The position numbers and the translations under genes are program-made. Under the pieces are notes generated by a model. The model had not been told where the DNA came from. It did not search any database and saw nothing but the letters and a program-made list of their open reading frames with translations. From Aplidium turbinatum (taxonomy: Eukaryota > Chordata > Ascidiacea > Aplousobranchia > Polyclinidae), in assembly GCA_918807975.1 (NCBI GenBank), contig OU964921.1, positions 33,754,498 through 33,818,497 on the forward strand: a DNA stretch of 64,000 nt. The letters run 5' to 3'. Of the stretch, positions 55,901 to 64,000 are shown one piece after another; positions within the stretch are counted from its first letter, which is position 1; each line of letters begins with the position of its first letter.

Positions 55901-58900
55901 GAGAGAAAACTACTCCTTTGAAGAACAATTCTACAGTTTTTACACCGATTTAACATCTGGCGATGTTAAAACGATGTAAAAGCAGTGGAAATTGCGGTCA
56001 GACTTTTGCCGCAAATGAAGTTCCTCGCAGGTTTGCGCAATTTACTTGATTTATAGCACTGGGCTACGAGTGGCGGAGACAAACGGCGCGGCCGGACACT
56101 TTTGCTCGTTTAACGGCGAATCAACGTTGTTTAACGTTGCATGAATGTAACAGTGGCAATAATTGACGAAAATTAATCGCTTAATTAGTAGGTCTAGTAG
56201 GGCCTATCATATGGCGACAAAACTCTGTGAATAAGGTAAGTAGGCTAGTATCAGAAGGTGGCAGATGGTTACAGATATTTTGGGACTTAAAATTGCATTA
56301 AATTTTTTTTTTAAATTCTTGAAAAGTCCGGCGGGTGCGGCGCGGCCTGCCCGCCCGGGACTCGGCGCCGGTGTTTATGTATCAATACAGCATAAAAAGT
56401 TGCCCTCACACAGAAATATGCGTAGGGGCCTGGCCCCCACGCAGGCTCGTAGCCAGGGGGGCCTCGCCCCCCTTGGCAAAATCTCAACATTCTCGGGCAA
56501 CAGCTGCAATAATAATAATTTTGCCCATATCAATTTTTTCGCCCCCCCCCCCCACCCCCCCCCCTGCTCTGCGGTATGGCTACCCCTTGCTCTGCGGTCT
56601 GGCAACGGCCCTGCTCCCACGACACGGCTTAGGCGCCTATGGATTCGGTAAAAAATGGATAAAACTGCGACAAAGCTCAGCCTACACTTTCTGCTATTGC
56701 ACAACCTAGCTATCTTCATTCTTGAGAGAAATTTGTGAAATTTGGCATTAAAAATGCCAACCTGGCATCCCTGGTGCAGGACTGGCCGTTGGACCCGCGA
56801 GAGCGTGTGATAGTTACGTGATAGACGATGCGCATTGCGCATGTGTCAAAGTCTTTTTTCCCTTGCAAAATCCGACAAGACAGCTTTCGCGCCACTCGCG
56901 TTACTTTCAACCTCGTTCAGCCGAAAAGGCGGCTATAATTTCGAATATGTCCGATACGAAAAACGAATTTCGAATATCACCTTAATCGAAATTGAACACC
57001 CCTAGCTCTAACCCTCGCTGATCGCAGTGTCCGCAAACACTTTTCCGCAGTTTTCGCTAACCTTTACCCTAACCATAGAGTAATCTATGCTCTAACCATC
57101 GCTGATCGCAGTTTCCGCAAATATTTTTTCACAGTTTTCTTTTTCCGCAGTTTCCACTATTCCTAACCCTCGAGTTTGTTTGCGGAAACTCCGATCAGCG
57201 AGTTCGGCTTTGTGCTATTAAACTTGCGATCAGCAACTTCGGCTTTTTTAATTTTTTCTCGATCTTTTCAGGGTACGAACTGTTCAGGGTACGAACTAGG
57301 TTGCACCCATTATGTTCAACTGATTCGATGTCGCATAGGATACGTCTCGGGCTGGTGTTGCACAGGGAATGAGTTCGATACTACGCGGAAGCGTTTTTCT
57401 TTTTAATTTTGACCCGAAGTGACTCAATCATTAGGCTGCTGCATTTCTGTGGTCAATTTTTAATTTGAGTAGCCTACAGCCCAATTTTTTATGTCTTTTC
57501 AACTATGAGTAATAAAGTTAGAGTTTTTTAATTTTCTTGAATTTGAGAATTTCTATGGGTAATTTTCCGTTCGTCATAAGAGGATGTGACCGTGTTTGCC
57601 GAACGACGCATTATTGATTGATTGAATCTTTATCCTCGGACTGGGAAAGCTTCTTGAAGAGCTTAATCCTGGCAGTTTCGCATACTTGTAGAAGCTTTGA
57701 ATCACTGACGCAGGCCGGTCATCGAGAATACATTTTTGCGACTTTGGCACGCATTACATTTTTGCGTTGTTCAGCAAACACGGTCACATCCTCTTATGAC
57801 AAACGGAAAATTATCCAGAGAAATTCTCAAATTCAAGAAAATTAAAAAACTCTAACTTTATTACTTGAAAAGACATAAAAAATTGGGCTGTAGGCTACTC
57901 AAATTAAAACTTGACAACAGAAATGCAGCAGCCAAACGATTGAGTCACTTCCGGTCAAAATTTAGTTAAAAGTTTTTTAAAAAAACGCTTCCGCGTAGAA
58001 TCGAACTCATTCCCTCTGGAACACCAGCCCAAGACGTATCCTACGCGCCACCGAATCAGCTGAACATAATTGTCAAATTTAGAACATTTATATAGGCACT
58101 CTTCTCGTCTTTTGCTTTGAAAGAGAAAAGGAAAAAAGTGCCTATATAGTGACGTCATTACCGGTCAAATAATGTTTCAGATTCAAAGACCGGCGCCGGT
58201 CAAATAGCCACTGCCTACTTTTATTGAAAGCCAAGAATGTGGATCCATCAATAACTCGATTATCAAATGTTAAACAACTTATTGAGCGAACATGAAGTAA
58301 AATATGACCATATGACATCGTGGGCTTTAATTTGCGCATTTTAGGTTATTCAATTATTTAACTTTTGGTAATTTTTGATAAGTTTTAGTGTTGTAAAAGT
58401 ATGTTTTTTTTTTGTGATTGTCTGTAATGGGCCGATAGATTGAGCCCAGATAACCACCAAATACACCGCTCGAGTACCGTTTAAATTGCCCCATGTCTGC
58501 ACCTACAATTCACACTTGATAAACGAAATTCACCATTGTAAAACCCGTCAGAACCAAAAGAATGATTTATATTTGCCTGCTGCAACGTCAAACTTTTGTA
58601 AGAAGATGCTATGTTTTAATGAAGTGAAACTATAGAATCAAATACCAAAAGAAATACAAGAAAAGTCTTATAATGCTTTTAAATTTAAATATATATAAAT
58701 GTTTATTAAAAAATTTGTACAATGATCACTCCTAAAACTTATCATCTGCTTATTTCTCTGCAAAGTTTTTTTTTTATTATGTTGCCCTGTGTTTTTCATT
58801 TGTTAATTTATTATTTAAAGTGCTGGTATTGTATATGTGTTAATGTTCTTAATTTATTGTGTAATAATATGTGTTAATGAAATACAGCCTGGTTTAAAAA

Positions 58901-61900
58901 TTGAAAAAGGAACATGCCAAGGGTAGGGTGCATCGTCTCCCCCTTTTTTTTAAACTGGTTTCGTAACATTGAGAAGTGTGTTCCACTTCAGGAAAAATTC
59001 ATCAAAAAAAATTTTTTTCGCTCAGGGACTCCCCCTTCCACTAGCGCCTGACCCCCCCAAATTGCGGACAGAAAAATCGCCATAACTCCAAAACTAAAAT
59101 ACTTAGACATAAAGTGTTTGGTATTAAATTCATTGCAACTATATGATTTGATCCAAATTTGGTGAATAAAACATATTTTATAAAGAAACAATTTTTTTGC
59201 TATTCAGTAGACACTGTTCACTCGAATACATCTAAAAAAATAGCTATGAAATGATAATGCACTGTTCGTTTTATGCATGTTCCCTCGCAAATATTATAAT
59301 AATATCAATGAATGAACTTAAAATATCAATAAGCCTAAAGTGAATTCTGTTTCATTACTAATAATTATAATAATATTCAATAAAACTTTAAAAAAAGGCA
59401 GACTTTGTCTCATAGAATAGCCTTAAAAACGGCTTTAAAAAGGGGGGTCCAACAAACGTTTTCGTCTAGCTCCCTTCGGGAGTAGTCGCTAGAATAGATT
59501 CTTCAGGCAAACGGGGTAGTATTTGTAGTAAAGCTGTTTTAAATAATTACATTTCATGGGTATTTGAAAATTATGTGGCGATATACCATAGTTACGCACA
59601 GAACTCAGATTTTGTCCCATAATCAAAGGCCACTTTTGAAAGTGGAGTTGCAAGCTTGTTAGATGGATGTAATGCAACAGTCTATGGTTTTTGTCGCAAG
59701 TTTGGTCTCTTAGATTTGCTTTGTTGAACCACCTGAAGAATGCTTTCAAAGTTTTGAATATTTTGAGCTGATGATCGAAAATCTGTGGCCAGCTTGACAT
59801 TACGCTCGGAGCAGCCATTTATAACCGTTAACATTTCTGCTTTTGATTTGGCCAGTTTATACTGACCATCTTGTTCCCACTCTAACGTTTTTTTCAAAAA
59901 ACATTGGGCGTACTTTTAACAGCTTAAAGAGATACCAGGAATCTTTACCAATCAAAACAATCAGTGAAGTGTTGGCATCGATTGTGCCTGGAAAGCTTTC
60001 CTTTACCTTTTCTTTTCAGAGGTTCCTGAATTGAACCATCAGCTGCTAGCATTTTTAACAAAGCAGTAACAATTCCTCTTTTTGTTTCCTCTGGAACACA
60101 GTAATCAAACAGAGAAAGAGGAATCATTTCCTCAGTTAAGTACCAGAGGTGGAGATTCAGCTTCTTCAAAGCACTAGAAGCTACAATGGGATCAATCTTC
60201 TCAAACAAATGTAAAGTTTTCATTAACTTCAGGTCTGCCCATGGTGCAGAAACTCCTGAACTGCAACGAAACCACCATGACACATACACATATAGGAGGA
60301 ACGTTGCAAACATTTTCAACTTATTAGTTTCCTCTGGCTGCGGAATCAAGTGTTCTTGGGATTAGCAGCATCCATTACTTCTTCACTTCAGCCCTTCCAG
60401 ACAATAGTGACAACTTTATGACATAAATAACTTTAGCCAACTTCTGAGCTTTTTGAATAGCTCCTGGCTGTTTAAATTTAAATGGCTTCTTGCATGGCAA
60501 TGGATAGTTGAAACTAAATAGACACAGCTCCAATAGTTCTCTGTAGTCTTCTTGAGGAAAATATCTTTCATCATTTTTTGTAAGCAACTGGGTTGCAAGA
60601 GCTACAGATTCACTGATTGACAAGCACTTGTAGCTTATGTAGGCTATCTAAATAAGGTGGGAAAAAGATGAGGTCTTGAGAAATAATGTTGAAGTGAGTA
60701 CGAAAGTGAACAAACATAGTTATTTCAGGCGATCGAGATGTTTCAATACTCAGTGCTTCAAACGCATTACCTACGATTAGTTCTCCAACATGTTTTCTGT
60801 TGCAATTCAGCACAACCTCCAGACCAAAGGCCAGTGTTTGTTGATGTAGTGTCAATACCATGCTGATAGCACCATCAACAGAACAGTTCCATGCATCCAA
60901 TAATTCAGTAGTGAAATCAGCTATGATGCTCCCAATTGATTGCTCTATTTTAGGATTGAAAGGCACACCAAGCAGTTTGGTTTAATTTCGAGGACTGAAT
61001 AGTTGATTGATGGTACAAAACTTGATTAAATCTTTAAAAAGAGACGGATCCATAACTCTTTATCTCATAGAGTAGCCTTGAATAAGGCTTTAAAAGGGGA
61101 GTCCAACTTGAACGTTTTCAACAAAATTTTTGTTTTTTTGTAAAATATGTTTTATTCACCAAATTTGGATCAAATCATATTTAATACCAAACACTTTGTG
61201 TTTAAATATTTTCGTTTTGGAGTTATGGCGATTTTTCTATCCGCAACTTGGGGGGGCCAGGCGCTAGTGGAAGGGGGAGTCCTTGAGCGAAAAAAAATTT
61301 TTTGGCTGAATTTTTCCTGAAGTGGAACACACTTCTCAATGTTACGAAACCAGTTTCAAAAAAAAGGGGGAGACGATGCACCCTAGCCAAGGGTGCATTT
61401 TATCTCCTTCTCTATTTAATATGTACACAGAAATGGTCATGAGGAGAGCAGGGTTGAATATTTCCAATATAGGAGTGAAAATCGGTGGCAGAATTATAAA
61501 CAACTTGAGATATGCAGATGACACTACCCTTTTGGCCGAGAACCACAAGATCTTAAAGACCTAATCATCAAAGTGAAAAAGGAGAGTAAAAGGGCTGGAT
61601 TGAAACTCAACATCAAAAAAGCAAAAATTATAACAACTGGTAAAGCAGATAACATAAATATCAAGATCGAAAATCAAGAAATTGAAACAGTGAATGAATT
61701 CATATTTCTAGGCTCAAAAATAAGCTGGGATTCTAATAACTCACCAGAGATAAGGAGAAGAATAACGCTGGAAAGAAATGCATTTGTTGGAATAAATAGC
61801 ATTTGGAAGAGCAAGGATATAAAATTAGAAACAAAAAAGAAGCTAATCAAAACTATTATATTCCCAATTGCAACTTACGGATGCGAAACATGAACAATGA

Positions 61901-63989
61901 ACAAAACAGACAAAAGAAAGATTGACGCATTTGAATTGTGGTGTTGGGGAAGGTTACTGCGTGTTTCGCATCCGTGGACAGCCAAAGTAACAAATGAGAA
62001 AATTTTTGAACAAATTAAACCGGACATATCCCTAGAAGCTAGAATCGTCAGGCAGAAACTTTCATATTTTGGCCACATAATGAGAAGCAAATCAATAGAA
62101 AAAAAACATCATGCTTAGTTTGGTCAGAAGAGGAAGAGGGCGCCCAAAAACAAGATGGCTTGACACAATTGTAAATGACAGTGGTATGGGAGTGCAGGAA
62201 TTGAAAGAGGCTGCGTGGGATCGATAGATGTGGAGAAAGATGACGTATAGAGTGACCGAGAGTCGTAAATGACTAAACGGATGAAGAAGTTCTTAATTTT
62301 GGGTCTAATGTTTGGGTGGCAGCTGACTTTGGTGACCTTTTGGTCTTTTGCTGCCATCCTTGTGCGAATTATTTCTGTTTTAGTATATATTTGTTTGTTT
62401 TTTTTTTCTTTTTCGCCAACAAAAATAAACTGAACTGTATCTAAACTAGTATTTTGCTTTCAAGTTGAATGCTATACAATATATCAATGGATATGCGCAA
62501 ATATAAAATTGTATGATATTTGTTTAACCATGTCATTTGTGTTTCAGTTATCGTTACTGCAAAAATAAGCCTTATCCCAAATCGCGGTTTTGCCGTGGTG
62601 TTCCTGATCCAAAAATCAGAATTTTTGATCTTGGTCGGAAAAGGGCTAATGTTCAAGATTTCCCACTATGCATTCACATGGTGTCAGACGAACTTGAACA
62701 ATTGAGCTCAGAGGCTCTTGAAGCTGCAAGAATCTGTGCCAACAAGTAGGTCAATTGTCCTTGTGCGGAAATTTGATGACTGTAAAAATCATCTTGAGTC
62801 AATTATTTCAGAAAATTTTTAACTTACACAAAAGTTGGTAGGCTATAAATGAAATGTTAGTTATGTCGGCATTTCTCTCTGATAAAGCATTTGTCACATG
62901 CTGAATCACCACTTTCATCTACTTCCAGATACATGGTGAAGTACTGTGGAAAAGATTCCTTTCATCTTCGTGTCAGAGTTCATCCTTATCACGTCGTCAG
63001 AATCAACAAGATGTTGTCGTGTGCTGGGGCCGATAGGTAAGAAAGTTTTTATGGTCTTGATGACTGTACGTTGCAATATGTCTAGAATGCATTAGATCAG
63101 TGTTTCCCAACCTTTTTTTGATCTTGTATTTAATGTATTTGTAATTTACCCCCAGGTTGGGAACCACTGCATTAGCTAGCTATTTTCAAGCTGCATAGCT
63201 TACTACTTTGATACGTTGATACTCATGCGACTTGTGCAACCTGTGGACGCCACTACATTTCATGCGGCTCTCATGATGCTCAGCATGTTAGCAAAAGCAT
63301 TTATTACAATTCGAGTTTGAGTCGGTCGGGAAGGGAGCAATAAGTTGCAAAAATATTTGATGTCTTATACTCTAAGTCTAATACAATGAGAAATGGCCAT
63401 AAATTTTTATTAAAATATTAATAATAACTAATTTTTGTCAAACTAATGCCAATGGTTTAAACAAATTTAGTTTTAAACAATATGAAGCCCGCATTCAAAT
63501 TTAATATTTCGTATTTAGCTCGTCACTAAACATGGTTGCACGTGTCTAATGGACATCAATCATTTAGTTTTGTTGATGTACAGTACAGTATTTAAACTTA
63601 ATGTAGTTTTGGTGCAAGAACAGCAAAGGGTTGAACAAATCCCTGATGTTGAATTATATATTTTGGAAAAATTGGATTGATTTCTTCGAATGTTTATTGA
63701 TCACGTTTACGTGAAATATACACCATTTTTCACAAAGATGTTTTAAATAACGTTTTGTTATACTCGCATAAGCGACTGCTGTGTGATTGTAGCAAGTCAA
63801 ATTTAGTAAATTTATCATCTCTACAGGCTCCAAACTGGGATGCGTGGGGCGTATGGAAAGCCGCAAGGTTTGGTCGCTCGTGTAAAGATTGGTCAACCCA
63901 TCATGTCCATGCGGTGCAAAGATAGCGCCAGGCCTCACGCTATCGAAGCCATGAGGCGCGCCAAATTCAAGTTTCCTGGCCGGCAAAAG
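52955..63989 (+). CDS. RPL10: Ribosomal protein L10 (uL16), 3' end outside the window
   Basis: Four coding exons are visible: 52955..52977, 62548..62745, 62929..63036 and 63827..63989, all with GT-AG borders and agreeing phases; the next donor is GTGAGC at 63990. They encode 164 residues: [78 protein letters not shown] and [12 protein letters not shown]. Family members have about 214 residues, so about 50 are beyond the right edge. uL16 sits in the large ribosomal subunit near the peptidyl-transferase centre and is a late-assembling protein needed for subunit joining. Intron 1 is 9,570 bp, very long for this gene class, because it is packed with nested transposons. Intron 3 holds a 72-bp micro-hAT. 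Confidence 0.97.
52978..54012 (+). other. RPL10 intron 1, unique part
   Basis: AT-rich sequence with short frames only. A small nucleolar RNA could sit in an RPL10 intron, as in vertebrates, but I could not identify one. Confidence 0.4.
54670..54825 (-). pseudogene. hAT transposase C-terminal (dimerisation) fragment
   Basis: Minus-strand translation [20 protein letters not shown], then [24 protein letters not shown] and TNMGLEL before [17 protein letters not shown] is the signature of the hAT-C dimerisation domain. I see no DDE core upstream, so only the end of the gene remains. Confidence 0.85.
55027..55112. repeat. 86-bp hairpin element containing a 50-bp palindrome
   Basis: CCAGGCAGCAAAATCAGTCA at the left pairs with TGACAGATTTTGTTGTCTGG at the right; the centre is TTTTTACATTGATTCAACGT with its near-complement. 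The core matches hairpins at 34756 and 55936. Confidence 0.65.
55936..55982. repeat. About 47-bp hairpin element (copy 3)
   Basis: TTTTTACACCGATTTAACAT pairs with ATGTTAAAACGATGTAAAA. Same consensus as the hairpins at 34756 and 55047. Confidence 0.5.
57614..57748 (-). repeat. Interspersed repeat A at the centre of the long-TIR element
   Basis: TTGATTGATTGAATCTTTAT then CCTCGGACTGGGAAAGCTT match repeat A. ACGCATTA flanks it at 57606-57613 and 57749-57756, a probable target duplication. Confidence 0.65.
58924..61385 (-). mobile_element. Unassigned DNA transposon, about 260-bp TIRs, 8-bp duplication
   Basis: 2,462 bp. The ends TAGGGTGCATCGTCTCCCCC are identical and inverted; similarity continues for about 260 bp through TAGCGCCTG, AAAATCGCCATAACTCC and GATCCAAATTTGGTGAATAA. 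The duplication GCCAAGGG is perfect (58916-58923, 61386-61393) and belongs to the LINE coding sequence it interrupted. A roughly 60-bp direct repeat with TCTCATAGARTAGCCTT lies inside each end (59405-59468, 61062-61122). The minus strand carries coding fragments (next entry). The size of the duplication fits hAT, P, Merlin or Zisupton; the long inverted ends do not favour hAT. Confidence 0.88.
59489..60980 (-). pseudogene. Unrecognised transposon-borne protein, in four open pieces
   Basis: Open segments on the minus strand, in order, are 60966-60610, 60623-60375, 60349-59945 and 59897-59682, in different frames; short introns or frameshifts could explain this. Residue segments include [80 protein letters not shown] and [20 protein letters not shown]. 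The composition looks like a folded, mainly helical protein, not chance. I see no DDE/DDD spacing, no zinc finger and no hAT-C motif. It may be the element's transposase gene or an accessory gene. Confidence 0.6.
62746..63826 (+). other. RPL10 introns 2 and 3
   Basis: Intron 2 (62746-62928) and intron 3 (63037-63826, interrupted by a micro-hAT at 63098) are otherwise AT-rich with nothing recognised. Confidence 0.5.
63098..63169. mobile_element. 72-bp micro-hAT in RPL10 intron 3
   Basis: Ends CAGTGTTTCCCAACCTTTTT and, inverted, CAGTGGTTCCCAACCTGGGG. Flanks CATTAGAT (63090-63097) and CATTAGCT (63170-63177) match at 7 of 8 positions. The termini resemble the 705-bp element at 36572-37276. Confidence 0.8.
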
Positions 63990-64000
63990 GTGAGCTATGA

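Larger units (their letters stand above)
54490..57004 (-). mobile_element. hAT transposon with transposase remnant, 2.5 kb
   Basis: Ends TAGGGGTGTTCAATTTCAAT and, inverted, TAGGGGTGTTCAATTTCGAT. The 8-bp duplication GCTCTAAC is perfect (54482-54489, 57005-57012) and lies in the TAACCC-like interior of family T. It contains a hAT dimerisation-domain fragment (54670-54825), a hairpin element (55027-55112) and C-rich, poorly conserved sequence at 56330-56650 that gives rise to spurious frames. Confidence 0.9.
54179..57308. mobile_element. Foldback element family T, long copy, split by a hAT
   Basis: Ends GGATGCAACCTAGTTCGTAC and, inverted, GGGTGCAACCTAGTTCGTAC. Flanks ATTATATTC (54170-54178) and ATTATGTTC (57309-57317). 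The opposite arm of the host element carries one uninterrupted ATTATGTTC (58062-58070, complement), which is the empty site. Interior units CTAACCCTAACCATAGA and CGCTGATCGCAGTTTCCGC match the copy at 50585. Confidence 0.85.
54022..58215. mobile_element. Long-TIR element with 9-bp duplication (Mutator-like or foldback)
   Basis: Ends GGCAGTGGCTATTTGACCGG and its inverted copy at 58196-58215. The 9-bp duplication TACTTTTAT is perfect (54013-54021, 58216-58224). The right arm (about 57757-58215) is complementary to the left arm (54022-54169 plus 57309-57600), which has been split by the family T element. A copy of repeat A sits at the centre. No transposase is seen. Long arms and 9-bp duplication fit Mutator-like elements. 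Confidence 0.85.
58856..62288 (+). mobile_element. 5'-truncated RTE-type LINE, split by a DNA transposon
   Basis: The LINE parts are 58856-58923 and 61394-62288. Before the split the frame reads [17 protein letters not shown]; after it [20 protein letters not shown], then [14 protein letters not shown] (catalytic YADD) and [14 protein letters not shown]. The tail ends ATGAAGAA. The 11-bp duplication GTTCTTAATTT flanks the whole (58845-58855, 62289-62299). The LINE ORF has several stops and frame changes. It lies in the sense direction of RPL10 intron 1, ending about 250 bp before exon 2. Confidence 0.9.

Noticed and set aside
56265-56842. Three overlapping frames of 124-155 codons
   Set aside because: C-rich low-complexity sequence inside a hAT; frames on both strands, no conserved motif.
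61322-61564. 80-codon frame starting in the transposon
   Set aside because: Its first part is TIR sequence; only the part after 61393 is real LINE coding sequence.

Overview
The window is nuclear DNA of an animal: AT-rich, with spliced genes, GT-AG introns, AATAAA signals and many transposable elements. An invertebrate deuterostome, possibly a tunicate, is a tentative guess. It rests on the general look of the proteins and on two intron-less reading frames preceded by splice acceptors that could be spliced-leader sites. No virus-like or LTR element was recognised.

Host genes. Four are secure: an intron-less WD40-repeat protein (32716-33816, +), an intron-less SANBR/KIAA1841 orthologue (42250-44388, +), V-ATPase subunit F in three exons (47053-48490, -) and ribosomal protein L10 (52955 to beyond the right edge, +), whose first coding intron is 9.57 kb. 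Less certain are a four-exon secreted protein (2517-5531, -), the first exon of a small cysteine-bearing secreted peptide (12627-12780, +) and a possible first exon at 7539. The genes have unrelated housekeeping or signalling roles and show no functional cluster.

Mobile DNA dominates the rest. A Tx1/L1-group LINE with an uninterrupted 1196-residue ORF2 lies at about 23.2-28.1 kb (-). 5'-truncated LINE ends lie at 19.0, 20.2, 37.6, 49.3 and 58.9-62.3 kb. There are three short interspersed repeat families and at least nine hAT-like insertions whose 8-bp target duplications can be read directly. Three of these insertions are only 53, 72 and 74 bp long. There are also foldback elements with 9-bp duplications, a TTAA-specific insertion and a decaying tandem array of about 150-bp units.

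The most striking region is RPL10 intron 1. A 4.2-kb long-TIR element (54022-58215) contains a foldback element rich in TTAGGG-like sequence, which contains a hAT with a transposase C-terminus, which contains a small hairpin element. Next to it an RTE-type LINE (58856-62288, 11-bp duplication) was split by a 2.46-kb transposon with about 260-bp inverted ends and an 8-bp duplication. That transposon carries an unrecognised reading-frame family and is the best candidate here for something undescribed. Several insertions can be dated relative to each other because uninterrupted copies of the target lie in the same window.
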